Assembly: GCA_014529385.2 (NCBI GenBank)
Contig: CM043948.1
Span: forward strand, 22,589,451 to 22,653,450
DNA length: 64,000 bases
Source of the DNA: Adiantum capillus-veneris
Taxonomy: Eukaryota > Streptophyta > Polypodiopsida > Polypodiales > Pteridaceae
Direction of reading: 5' to 3'
This document shows positions 34,244-44,540 of the stretch, one piece after another; position 1 is the first letter of the stretch, and each line of letters begins with the position of its first letter. A program made the position numbers and the translations under genes. The notes beneath the pieces are model-generated. The model saw only the letters and a list, made by a program, of their open reading frames with translations, searched no databases and was not told where the DNA came from.

Positions 34244-35495
34244 TTTCAGGGTTTTGAAAAAAACCTCCAAAACCATAGTAGATCCACTCATTTTGTAAAA
34301 TCCTTTCATGAGGTTATAGTTCAAGGCCTACTACACATGGAAAAAATAAGAAACTTGTAAAATTTCTCATCTTTTGGTCACACCAAGCCTCCAAAGTTGA
34401 TAGACCAGTGCATTTTCATCAAAACAGTCATTTCTTACGTTTTGTTGCATAAAAATAAGATTAGGTATTTTTGTAGAACTTGATATAAATTCCCTGGTTA
34501 ACTTGAATGGGTTGGTGATCAGAACATATGATTGCTTCTCACTCACTATTTTTTGTTTTGCCAAAATAAATAGGTACAAAAAGGTTGAATTTTTACCATT
34601 CTGCAAACCTATCATCAAAGTTTTTATAGCCACGCTCAATAAAAATAATATATGCATGTTTTCTTAGTTCCGTATTGTCCTTTATGTTCATAAGGATCCG
34701 TGGAGAATTTCAAAAGAATAATACATCTCTTACCAAGGGGAATCTTGGGGACAAAGATGAAGTGCTAAATACAACAAACATGAAAAAACTGGGTTCAACA
34801 TTATGAGTTGTAGAATCCCATAGAAACTATTCAATATCTAGCCAAATTTGATCCTTATGACTAGATATGGTTACTACCTACAAAATGCATGTAGTTGTCA
34901 CAAGAAACTAACAATATTGAAAAAGCTATACTTGATATACTAGAATGCTTCGTTTTCTTCTATAATTGAAAAAATCAACCATCGTTGTGTACTATGCAAA
35001 ATAGGGTATTAGGTGCCCCAAAACTCAAGGAATATTAGCTTTATGTTACAATATGCGACATAGAAAATCAAAAATGCATTTGCATATCACGAAATCCACC
35101 AAAAAAATCATAGAAGAGCTAAAATTGACTAAAAAACAGGATTTGACAATTTTTGTAATTTGGTCATAACTTACAACTTTTATATTTATTTCTCCCTAGA
35201 AGCATCATGACATGTTGAGGACTACTAAAGATAGTTCTCTAGCATTATAGCCCTCACAAACATGAATTCTAGAGTGGTATAGTTGCAAAAAGTTGAAAAA
35301 AGCCAAAAACAGGACCCGTTTTTTCACACAGTTTAGGTTGTGAAATGTTGTGCAAGGACAAGGTTAAAGATGGAATTGATATTCCAAAAAAATGTCGAGT
35401 TTTTTTCAGCTCATGAGACAACTTTCTAGATAGATAGCACTTCAAAATCCATTTTGAAACTCTTGACATAATTCAAGGAAAATGGTCACTTAGCA

Positions 35496-35529
35496 GGACA
35501 TAAAAGTGTCCCAGGACATAAAAGTGTCC
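35496..35529. repeat. two right sub-terminal hairpin motifs
   Basis: GGACATAAAAGTGTCC at 35496-35511 and again at 35514-35529, each with GGACA/TGTCC arms and a 6-base loop. Such repeated sub-terminal sites are where transposases of CACTA elements bind; binding here is inferred. Confidence 0.85.
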
Positions 35530-35545
35530 CATTACCAACCTAGTG

Positions 35546-36309
35546 TTAAAGAAAGGCATGATAGTCCAAGTGCAAGTCATCCAAGGATTCAAAGACCTAT
35601 GCTAGTTAAAAGGAAATTCTTTTGGCCTACTTTGTTTAAGGACATTCAAACTTATGAGCTAAAATGCGATAAGTATCAAGTCAATAATAAACATGCGATA
35701 AGTATCAAGTCAATAAACATGAACGTCTCAAGGTTGGGGGACTACTCCATCCTTTGGAGATTCCTCAAGGGAAATAAGAAAGAATTTCCATGGACTTCAT
35801 TACGATCTACCCAAGACTATTCAAGAAAATGACTCAGTGTGTGTGGTAATGAACATGTTAATTAAAATGGCAAAGTTTATCGCCACGAAGAAAATGGTTA
35901 AAACGCAAGAGTCTAAAAAACTCTTAATGAGCACCTCTATAAGCTATATGGTATGCCTCTAGATATAGTGTCAGACAGAGATAGAAAATTCAACAGTCAT
36001 TTTTGGAGGGGTCTTCAAAAAGCTGGATATTACTTTGAGTATGAGCACAATAGATCATTCGTTGTCTACTGGTCAAACTTAAAGGAATAGCCAAATCCTA
36101 GAGTACATGTTGCATTCTTATGTAAGTAAGAAGAAATCTAGCTGGGAAGAGTACTTATCCATTTTGGAATTTGCTTACAAAAATTCCAAACATGCAGCAA
36201 CTCGATTTACACCATTTATGTTGATGTATGGTTTCCAGTTGAGATCTCTTATGGCCTAGAGAAGGAGAAGATTCAATATGCTAAGGATTTCTTTGAAGAT
36301 ACAAATGAT
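35546..36309 (+). pseudogene. gypsy-3 integrase, zinc finger and core
   Basis: Reads DSPSASHPRIQRP, KRKFFWPTLFKDIQTYELKC (zinc-binding His/Cys part), then SMDFITDLPKTIQEND-like (first Asp), YKLYGMPLDIVSDRDRKF (second Asp) and a damaged third block near 36050-36080 (LSTGQT...NSQILEYML). Multiple frameshifts. A 24-bp phrase (ATGCGATAAGTATCAAGTC...) is duplicated at 35663-35715. Confidence 0.85.
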
Positions 36310-36843
36310 ATGTTGAAGGTAATGAAGGAAAGCATTTGCAGTGCAGAGGAACATGCTAAAATGTATGCTAATAAAGGACAAAGAAAAGTTATTTTTGTAG
36401 AAGGTGACTTTGTATTCCTAAAGGTTCCTGCAAAGTCAAAAACCAGGAAAACAAAAAAGTGTGAAAAACTTTCTCCCAAATATTGTGGTCAGTATAAATT
36501 TCTTAAAAATATTGGGGATGTAGCATATAGATTTGGGTTACCAAAGAGTTCTCAAATTCACCTTGCCTTCCACATAAGTAAAGGGAAGAAATCAATTCAT
36601 GATTTGGAGAACGTAGTTTCTCCAGAGATTTTGGCTGAATTGATAAATCCACCAAAGATACCACATGAATCGGAAAGGATTCTAGGGTATCGAGATAGAC
36701 AAAAGCATCATAAAGTGTACCACAAGGTATTAGTTGAATGGACAGACTTAGACAAGGAAGTGGCAACTCGGGATGTCATAGTGCAATTGCCAAGAGATTT
36801 CCCCATGTTTTTTTTGAGGATGAAAAATCTTTATGGAGTCTAA
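36310..36843 (+). pseudogene. gypsy-3 integrase C-terminus with chromodomain
   Basis: A 177-codon open stretch. Residues 1-95 are the integrase C-terminal part (VIFVEGDFVFLKVPAKS, LSPKYCGQYKFLKNIG, AYRFGLPKSSQIHLAFH). Residues about 113-166 form a chromodomain (ERILGYRDRQ, KVLVEWTDLDKEVATRD, LPRDFP), the module by which chromoviruses are steered to histone-marked chromatin. The usual Trp in EATW(E) is Arg here (VATRD), so one aromatic-cage position is lost. The frame itself is uninterrupted but its upstream part is broken. Confidence 0.9.
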
Positions 36844-37480
36844 TGTCACGTAGCTTGTAATGGCAAAGATAAGGTCAACTGCCTTTTCGATCGTTGAGTC
36901 AGAAAGGCGAGGTTCAATGGGAGATTGTCTGGCCGTAGTGCCCAAGCGGTCGACCAATGTGGATGGCAAACCACACGTATACAAGCATCTAGTGCTCTCA
37001 TATTCCAAATTTTGTTGCACATGCAATAATTGTTCAAAAATGGTAGGCAATAATGGTAAATATACAAATGTAAATGTTACGATTTTGTATAGCCACTATG
37101 AGCATTCCACCACAAGAGGGTTAGGTCGCCAAGCTCACTACCCAGTCATGAGACCATGAGGTCACCCCTCATCCCCGGGCCCATCAATTGAAAGGCACTC
37201 TAATGCACGCACCTGAATCTAAAGCCAAGCATGAAAAAGAAGAAGAAAAACAATAAAATTAGCTGCAAAGCCGGATATTCAATGATACTAAAGAAGCAGG
37301 CATAATACTTATATGGATTAGCCAATTGGATGATTATTTTCACAATGAACATTTTTTCAAACGTGATTCTTACCAATCTTGCAAATGGCATGCATTCCAC
37401 AAGATGTTTGAATTCCATTTCCACCTACATAGTACAAATCTAAAGCACGCAGGGAATGTGATATTTTTAGACAGACTCAA
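36844..37480. other. unassigned, possible gypsy-3 3' tail
   Basis: Follows the pol stop directly. No polypurine tract or TG...CA repeat could be paired. Nothing coding recognised. Confidence 0.45.
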
Positions 37481-37800
37481 TGTGCAAGCAATTGTTTTTT
37501 AGAGTATCTAATTCAATTGCAAGCCGTTTAATATGCTAGTGGGAGGAAGCTCAAAACAAAATTTGTATTTGGCTTCGCTTTACATCTAGGAGTAGATGTG
37601 GATAGGTTTAATCCTTCTACTCTTGTAGAAGCAATTTCTGTTGCACTTAACTGTGAAAAAAAGAATGGTGGATGTCAATCACCCAATGGATTTCAAGCTA
37701 CTGATCATGGAAGAAAACCCCAAAGTTCTTCTAATTTTGATAGGCCTAGATTCCCAGGCAGCCACTCCTCAATGATTCACTCCCTATGAGTAAAAGTTGT
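37481..37800 (+). pseudogene. gypsy gag fragment
   Basis: Reads KFVFGFALHLGVDVDRFNPSTL, VEAISVALNCEKKN and a Ser/Asn/Arg tail ending SSNFDRPRFPG, typical of the gag capsid end just before the CCHC knuckle. The knuckle itself is not intact. Belongs to an element no longer complete here. Confidence 0.6.
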
Positions 37801-38332
37801 GGTCATCCATTGCAAACTTAGAACCTCACTCTCATGCAATACTAAAAATAGATGCTCTTGCTTTATTGTTGGAAGCACTATTGTTGGGTTGTTGCGTTGC
37901 TGATATGCATTGTGAAATGTTGTTGTCATGTGCGATGTGTGGTTGGACCCTTGCCCACAAAATCCATGTGGTTGTGGGTTGCTGTCAAATTTCAAGGGTG
38001 TCAAGCGGTGGTGGTGGTTTGATGCCATCAGATGCATGGCAATTGCTCATCCATGGCATTAATGCAAAGATGGTTGTTTGTGATACTGTTGAGTGTTAGG
38101 GTTGCCATGGGTGAGAAGAAACGCCTTGTATGAAATAGTTGATGTATAGACTGCATAAATGAAGACAAACTAACCATGAGGATAAGGGTCATGTGCGGTA
38201 ATGAGATAACTAATTGCTTCCATATCAGACACCTAATTAGCGTAGGGCATTGCTCCTAGCTGAGATTCCTAATGTTGGTCTAGTGTCGACCATGCATGCA
38301 TGAGCTACCATTGTCCACCTTACGCTCTCCCG
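37801..38332. other. unassigned
   Basis: GT/TG-rich text without a conserved frame. TCCCG at 38328-38332 is the left half of the copia-2 target duplication. Confidence 0.5.
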
Positions 38333-38586
38333 TGAAGGAGCCGGAGCACAGCGGAAGAGGAAGACGCACACACACTCACACACTCACCACCATAGCCACA
38401 CACATAGGTTAGAGGGGGAGAGCCGACACATACTGTCTGCCCCCTTTCTTTCTTCTCTATCTTATGCACTAAGGCACAATACACATTGTACTTAGTGTTA
38501 GTGGCTCACACAAGTGTATAGCTGTACACTTAGGGTTAGTAGCCGTTAGTGATGGGCGGTCGGCCACATGGCCATTAAACCTAGCA
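38333..38586 (-). repeat. copia-2 3' LTR, 254 bp
   Basis: Reads TGAAGGAGCC...CCTAGCA on plus. Differs from the 5' LTR at numerous positions. Contains the near-palindrome AAGTGTATAGCTGTACACTT. Confidence 0.93.
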
Positions 38587-38600
38587 TTCTCCCACTTGAT
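38587..38600 (-). promoter_or_regulatory. copia-2 polypurine tract
   Basis: Minus strand reads CAAGTGGGAGAA immediately before the TGCTAGG start of the 3' LTR, the classic copia plus-strand primer. Confidence 0.88.
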
Positions 38601-39698
38601 GGCCAATGTGGGAGACCATAAGAATGAAAGAGAACCACTCTTCACCCACCAATGCCCATCAAGTCACGACAATTCTGAAACTGATGGCTAGAGAGACTTT
38701 TAGTGCGTGCATCCGTTGTGTTCTCTGATGTAGGAATCTTCACTAAATCAAGGCTCTTGTTTGCCAGTCATTCACGAATGAAGAGATAACACACATCAAT
38801 GTGTTTCATTCTAGAATGAAACACTTGATTGTTAGCCAACGCAATAGCACTCTAACTATCGCAATGAAGAACTGGTGTACATTGCTCCAATCCAAGATCT
38901 TTCACTAGGCGAGCAATCCAAATAGCTTCTTTGCATGCCTCACTCAATGCAACATACTCTGCCTCTGTGGTAGAAATGGATGTATAGTCTTGAAGAACAA
39001 ATCTCCAAGAAATAGCAAAAACCAACAAATGTGTAAATCCAACCTGCTGTTGATTTACAACTGTCAACACAACGTGCATAATCACTGTCTACAAATCCTT
39101 GAATGGATGACTCTCCATGACCATAGCATAATTGTCTATCTGCAATGCCACTCAAGTATCTGCGAATCAACTTGACAACATCCCAATGTTTTTTACTAGG
39201 GTTAGACATAAATCTGCTGACAACTCCCACTGCATGTGCAATGTGAGGTCTTGTAGCCACCATGGCATACATGAGACTACCACAAGATGAAGCATAAGGA
39301 ACCTTAGCCATTGCAGCTTTTTCCTCAACAGATTTGGGACAGTCGTTCTTGCTAAGTTTCAAATATGCAGGCAATGGAGTACTCAAAGCCTTCCCCTTCT
39401 GCATGTTGAAATGATCAAGAACCTTGTGCACATACTCCTTTTGAGAAAGGTACAACAACCTCTTCTTACGGTCACGAGTAATGCACATACCCAAAATGTG
39501 ATTGGCTTCACCCAAATCTTTCGTGTCAAATTGACTTTTTAGCTTGGTTTTCAAGTCAGCAATGTCCTTTTTAAAATGACCACCAGCAATAAGCATGTCA
39601 TCTACATAAAGGATAAGCATAATAAGTTGTTCATTGGGTTGTCTTTTCAAGTAAAGACATGGATCCTCATTACTACGCTTATAGCTTGGGGAACGCAT
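38601..39698 (-). pseudogene. pol: copia-2 RT palm end and RNase H
   Basis: Contains the intact RT active site LILYVDDMLIAGG (about 39600-39640), then YLSQKEYVHKVLDHFNMQKG, YASSCGSLMYAMVATRP, and RNase H FVDSDYARCVDSCKSTAGW. A frameshift near 38990-39000 moves to TTEAEYVALSEACKEAIW and then LHCDS; the remaining tail to 38600 reads AIALANNQVFHSRMKHIDV. All catalytic acids are visible but not in one frame. Confidence 0.92.
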
Positions 39699-40395
39699 AA
39701 ATGCATCAAACTTTTGATATCATTGTCTGGATGACTGCTTCAAGCCATAGAGACTTTTCAGAAGCTTACAGACCAAATTTTCTTGTCCTTTAGCACCATG
39801 TAAGAAAGTTGTAATGACATCCATTTGATCAAGCTCCATATCTTCAGTGGCAACCAAAGCAAGCAACATTCTCAGTGTGGTCATCTTGACCACTGGAGAA
39901 AATATTTCCTGAAAATCGACACCATATTCTTGCTTGAAACCTTTGGCCACTAAACGAGCTTTGTAATTGTCAATCTTCTTCTTGTAAACCCATTTACAAG
40001 GCAATGCTTTCCTACCTTTTGGCAATGGAACAAGTTCCCATGTTTTGTTCTTTGCAATACTGGACAACTCCCTCTTCATAGCATGTTCCCACTGAACCTT
40101 ATCATTGGCTAGCATAGTCTCTTTGTAACAAGAAGGCTCAACACTATCTGTCAGCAAAACAAAATCCGCGCCTGGAAAAAAACGTTCTGGCAAATGTGAG
40201 ACTCTTTGAGGTCTCCGCGGCTGATCAGAACTCGTACTAGCCTGTGTAGTAATTGACTCGGGAGCTGTCTGGACAAGAGGTGATATATTGGAAAATGTCA
40301 CTTTTCGGAATTCAACCTCTTTCACTGGCTATCTATGTATCTTAGTCTCATTAAAGACAACATCACTGCTACGGATCACTGATCGACTTTCCGGA
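39699..40395 (-). pseudogene. pol: copia-2 RT N-terminal half
   Basis: The frame from 40325 reads SCYKETMLANDKVQWEHAM, NKTWELVPLPKGRKALPCKW, YKARLVAKGFKQEYGVDF and DVITTFLHG. Between FLHG and the following LVCKLLKSLYGLKQS about 15-20 codons (the EEIYM-type block) are missing. A TGA replaces the Trp of RQW at about 39720, after which the same frame continues in 39698-38940. Confidence 0.92.
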
Positions 40396-41421
40396 TCTCA
40401 TAAACAATAGTCAAATCGACCATCTACACCATAGCCAATGAAGATGCATCTCTTGGACTTAGGATTTAGCTTAGCATGCAACTCCTTGGGTAAATGTGCA
40501 TAAGCTTCACAGCCAAATGTGCGGAGTTTTTCATAAGACAATTTATGTCCTGACCATAACTCCAAAGGTACACAAAAATGTAATGAAGCATGTGGTGATC
40601 TATTGATCAAGTACACAACTGTGTGTAATGCTTCAGCCCAAAACGCTTGCAGTGAATTAGCCTGTGATAGCATAGACATAATCCGCTCTTGGATGGTCCT
40701 ATTCATTTGTTCCGCAACCCCATTTTGTGCAGGGGTATAAGGAGCTGTAAACTCACGCTTAATTTTCCTACTTGAACAGAAGTCTATAAACTCTTTGGAG
40801 ACATATTCTCCACCATTGTCTGAGTGCAAAGCTTTCAACTTATGTGTGTAATGCTTCAGCCCAAAACGCTTGCAGTAAATTAGCCTGTGAAAGCATAGAC
40901 ATAAACCGCTCTTGGATGGTCCTATTCATTTGTTCCGCAACCCCATTTTGTGCAGGGGTATAAGGAGCTGTAAACTCACACTTAATTTTCCTACTTGAAC
41001 AGAAGTCTATAAACTCTTTGGAGACATATTCTCCACCATTGTCTGATTGAAAAGCTTTCAACTTATGTTCAGACCGAGTTTCAACACTAGATAAGAACTT
41101 CTTGAAGCAAGAAAAAGTCTCATCTTTAGACTTCATGGTGTAGACCCAAACATGCCATGTTGCATCGTCAATGAATGTAACATAATATGATGTACTACAA
41201 TGGGATTTAGAAGGCATAGGCCCACATAAATCTCTGTGCACAAGCTTTAAGGGTTTTCTTTCTTTGTCAAAAGAATGTGTACGATGTGTCCGTGTTTGCT
41301 TTCCATATTGATAGTGCTCACAAAAGGGAAAATAAAAAAATGACAAAGACAATAAGTAGCCCAAACGAGAGAGTGTCTCCATTCCCTTCTTTGATATATG
41401 TCCTAACCAGCTATGCCACAA
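40396..41421 (-). pseudogene. pol: copia-2 integrase with 223-bp duplication
   Basis: Zinc part LGHISKKGMETLSRLGYL, core FIDDATWHVWVY (Asp), SDNGGEYVSKEF (Asp) and NGVAEQMNRTIQER (Glu). The block from SDNGGEYV to FWAEALHT is present twice (40622-40844 and 40845-41067); the unit of 223 bp shifts the frame, and a TAA falls at the join. The tail LRTFGCEAYAHLPKE and CIFIGYG is normal. Confidence 0.93.
40622..41067 (-). repeat. 223-bp tandem duplication in copia-2 integrase
   Basis: The phrase AATTTTCCTACTTGAACAG occurs at 40761 and 40984, and about 220 flanking bases repeat with a handful of substitutions, so the duplication is not brand new. Confidence 0.94.
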
Positions 41422-41497
41422 AGCAACGGTTGGCAGCTCGATTATAGAAAAAACACTTCTTTTATCAGAGACATAAAGAGGATAAATTGAACCAACT

Positions 41498-41995
41498 TTA
41501 GAACCATGGGCTATAATAAGATGACCCTTGGCGTGTTACACACCAAAACTGCTGATGAAAAGTGACTTTGTAACCCAAGTCATCAAGACGTCCAACCGAA
41601 ATCAGATTGCGTGTCAAGGCTAGAACATGATGCACATTATGGATGATAAACTTCACCCCATTTGCCATAACCATGGTAATATCACCTACGCCAACAATGT
41701 CACAAGAGTAATTGTCACCAAGTGTAACAGAGCCAATGGTTTTTTCATATGTAGTAAGCCAATGCCTATGAGGTGTGACATGCAACGAAGCACCCGAATC
41801 AAGAATCCATGTATGGGATACTTCACCACTAACAAGGAGGTCAGCTGGCATAGAACTCCACAAAGATAGAGTTTTTTGTGCATCATAAAAGACATCATTA
41901 TTTTTAGTCAACATATTAATGTCTTGCACATCATTGTCTTCCTGAACTATGTAACAAAACAAAAAGATTGCTTTCATCTCATCATCAATAGTCAT
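41498..41995 (-). pseudogene. pol: copia-2 protease with gag-pol linker
   Basis: Opens MTIDDEMKAIFLFC, the late capsid motif, then jumps (no CCHC knuckle) to QEDNDVQDINML and the protease WILDSGASLHVTPHRHW with DSG intact. Continues VGVGDITMVMANG and VHHVLALTRNLISVG. The knuckle region has been deleted in frame. Confidence 0.9.
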
Positions 41996-42066
41996 GTACT
42001 GTGCACAAATCTAAGCAAAAAGAGAATCAAAATCATTAATATGGTTGGCAACGCTAGCTGACTCCT

Positions 42067-42411
42067 TCATATGAAGGTTGAAAAGTTTTTGCATCTGGAA
42101 AACCTTATTGCCGTATCCTTTTCGTAAGTGTCGCATAATTTTTGCAATAAAGCATGAGCAGTCTCACATTCTAACACTGAAAAGTACACCGACTCACCAA
42201 GGTGCAGTTTAATCATAAATCTGCATAGCTCATCAAGCTCCTCCCACTGAAACTGAGTCATGTGCATATCTTCAGTTCTAGCCGCATAGGCAATAAGGAA
42301 ATTTTGCTTCTTTTGGACAAGCACATCATGTATTTGATTCTTCCAAAGCTGAAAATTAGTGCCATCAAACTTCTCTATGTCATAAATGTCACGGTCTTTG
42401 CTTGTAGACAT
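42067..42411 (-). pseudogene. gag: copia-2 gag N-terminus
   Basis: Starts MSTSKDRDIYDIEKFDGTNF; then LWKNQIHDVLVQKKQNFLI matches copia-1 (WKKQIWHVLVQKK), and LHLGESVYFSVLECETAHALL is the usual capsid. A stop ends it after 114 codons, in RCKNFSTFI, where LxxLKM is expected. Confidence 0.9.
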
Positions 42412-42639
42412 GGTGACAAAACTACCAAAAGATTCTTGGAAAATTTCGGTAGAGTCTCCTTTGTATTTGGGACTATGTCAACCAAAATACGAGACAAAAT
42501 GACCAAATATGTCACTTATAAAGCATAAAAGAGGCCAATGCCTCTCAAAAGCACACTATATAGAGACCATTTGAGGCACATAAACTGACCATAGACCGCT
42601 GTCGTGCTGTGACATGTACATAGTGGGAACGCATGCTAC
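42412..42639 (-). other. copia-2 leader, gag-proximal part
   Basis: Non-coding segment between gag ATG and the foreign insert. No motif seen. Confidence 0.5.
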
Positions 42640-43424
42640 AAGAGTTATCTTGTAACTTTTTAGATACATAGTTATATTTTCTATAATGTACATATGCATA
42701 TTTAAGTATAATAATATGCTTTCTATCTCATCCTATTATTTATCTCAAGGGTAACCTATTTTTACTTTACCATCAGAAAATACTATGGGAAAAGCGTCAA
42801 TAGCTCCGCCTCTTTAACTTGGGGCAAAAGGCATTGATTCTTTATTTCTACTATCTCGTTATCATCTCACATCCTAGCTAGATCCTATATCTAGGGTAAA
42901 CTCCAATATATATATATTCTATGTATTTTTCATATTTTTCTTATATTTCTTTTTAAATAGCTACTAGGAGGGAATCAAATCCTAGTGGGACACTAGGTGG
43001 CATGATTTCAAAGATACACTTATTTTAATGCATTATTGCAAGCATGATTACAAAACTTTGTCAAGGAGCAATGTCATGCTTTCATATGGCATGAGGTGTC
43101 CTTTGGAATCAAATGAAAGTCTAGGCTAAGGGGACCACAGGAAGACTTTTGCTGCCAGAAATGGACCCTATTTTGATGATTTTTTTACACAAGGTTCCAA
43201 TCCGAATTGAAAAACGATTTTAAAATGAAAATCGTAGCTAATGAGCTGAATTTTTTGCCCATATTTTTACTTTTTTATTTGGAGCCACGGTTGAGGAGAT
43301 ATGATGAAAATATTGGACCCCACTCTGCCCATATCATGCAGGGACAGCTCATTTTCAACTTTTCCAGTTTCTGTTCACACTGGCTCTTCTCTTCTTGTGT
43401 AAACCCTTGTGGGTTCCCTTCACC

Positions 43425-43433
43425 TATAAAAGG
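43425..43433 (+). promoter_or_regulatory. TATA box in the insert
   Basis: TATAAAAGG preceded by CTTCACC and followed about 35-40 bases on by GAAGCATTC; typical plant core promoter or LTR U3 end. Confidence 0.5.
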
Positions 43434-43765
43434 GGACCTCTTCTTCCTTGAAAAGAACTGAAGCATTCAAGCCATTGATGAGAGGAATTCATGAGGGAGG
43501 GAGTAGTAATGCCAAATTGTCCTTAGTCATTAACATAAGCCTAAGCCTACACTTTCTCCTAGAAGAAGACTAGCCATTCTTGCAACAAGCTAACCTTGGA
43601 AGATCAACTCTATTCAAAGAAGGTCTTTCACTTGGTGTATCAATCAAAGTGGAATTATCCACTCTTCTTCTCTCTCCATCAATAATGGTGCCGAAGGGTT
43701 TGTCAAGTAAGATGTGTTCTACATTGATGTTTTCTTGATTTCTTGTTGTTTTCATTTTCATCTCT

Positions 43766-43770
<5 letters not shown>

Positions 43771-43820
<50 letters not shown>
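43771..43820. repeat. (TA)n-(TATG)n microsatellite
   Basis: About 36 bases of TA followed by three TATG/TGTA units. Confidence 0.95.
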
Positions 43821-43821
<1 letters not shown>

Positions 43822-43993
43822 AATCTCATCTCCTTAACCAAACCTATCTCTCTCATTCTTAGTAATTCATCCTCTCTACAAATTCTAGGTTATCTTGCTA
43901 CAGGTACATCTCTCCCCGCAGTATCCTTATTGCCTACGGGCAAGAATAGGGCTTGGGATCTCTCATATCTACATTTCTCACATACTATCCTAG

Positions 43994-44212
43994 ATGAATA
44001 ACCCACACGATGATCATTTCTATCGCTTTCACTCTGTACGATCTATTAGAATTAACGTATGGATTAGCCGTAAAATACACTTTCAACAACGTATAGTGTT
44101 TCTCTTTGGCCCAGAAAGGCTTAATGAAATACTTCTATCACTGGATCCCATCATACTACCTCTCAGAGACTATAACTTTTCTTTTGACGTAAGCGTAGTT
44201 ATCTTGCTATGA
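43994..44212 (+). CDS. small ORF, first of two tandem paralogues
   Basis: 72 codons; core reads FQQRIVFLFGPERLNEIL then DPIILPLRDYNFSFDV. Its last bases overlap the start of the next ORF (ATGA at 44209). No family recognised. It may be a repeat unit of a larger decayed protein rather than a gene. Confidence 0.3.
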   Translation: MNNPHDDHFYRFHSVRSIRINVWISRKIHFQQRIVFLFGPERLNEILLSLDPIILPLRDYNFSFDVSVVILL

Positions 44213-44487
44213 ACCAAGAGGATTTGTACACACAATTAATCCCAATCACTAGACAAAATATATATATTATGGTAAGCACAAAACTACAATTCCAAAGAAC
44301 AATTCGTAGCCTATTTGGTCAGCCAAGATTGAATGCCATTAACTCATCTATTAACCCTTTCATATTACCCATGATACGATATGACCATAGCCTTGATGTT
44401 TTCATCTTCGTGTTGTTTTTGACATTCTCTTTTGTGTTCTTTCTTTGTGTGTGTGAGTGCAAGAGAGAAAGAGTGGGTCTTCTTTGA
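44209..44487 (+). CDS. small ORF, second of two tandem paralogues
   Basis: 92 codons; core FQRTIRSLFGQPRLNAIN and NPFILPMIRYDHSLDV aligns to the previous ORF with about half the residues identical over 46, including LFG, RLN and ILP. DNA similarity is lower than protein similarity. Hydrophobic Phe-rich tail. Function unknown. Confidence 0.3.
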   Translation: MNQEDLYTQLIPITRQNIYIMVSTKLQFQRTIRSLFGQPRLNAINSSINPFILPMIRYDHSLDVFIFVLFLTFSFVFFLCVCECKRERVGLL

Positions 44488-44540
44488 TTGCACTTCTTTC
44501 CAAACCCTAGTCTTCATGGCATCTATGGTTTAACTCCTTC

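Larger units (their letters stand above)
34207..35545. mobile_element. non-autonomous DNA transposon, CACTA-type ends
   Basis: Perfect 14-bp terminal inverted repeats CACTAGGTTGGTAA (34207-34220) and TTACCAACCTAGTG (35532-35545). TTAA lies directly outside both ends (34203-34206 and 35546-35549). The gypsy-3 pol homology resumes on the other side, so both edges are independently fixed. Total 1,339 bp, AT-rich, no transposase frame (largest minus frame 96 aa without motifs). Sub-terminal copies of an 18-bp motif are listed separately. CACTA ends point to the En/Spm group, but that group makes 3-bp duplications, so the superfamily is open. Confidence 0.88.
33161..36843 (+). mobile_element. gypsy-3 chromovirus relic, split by a DNA transposon
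   Basis: RT thumb end, RNase H, integrase and chromodomain in order on the plus strand, from about 33200 to the stop at 36841. A 1.34-kb DNA element interrupts it between RNase H and integrase. Gag, protease and most of RT are missing at the left; a gag fragment of possible same family lies at 37481-37800. No LTR is identified. Confidence 0.88.
42640..44540 (+). mobile_element. foreign ~1.9 kb insert in copia-2 leader, type unknown
   Basis: Leader homology to copia-1 is seen at 44560-44790, and gag starts at 42411, so the AT-rich block between is extra. On the plus strand it has promoter-like TATAAAAGG at 43425, a TA tract and two small related ORFs. It may be an LTR or a retroposed segment; its ends were not fixed by a repeat or target duplication. 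Confidence 0.45.

Noticed and set aside
34207-35545. piggyBac element because of TTAA flanks
   Set aside because: The ends begin CACTA, not CCC, and no piggyBac transposase is present; left unclassified.
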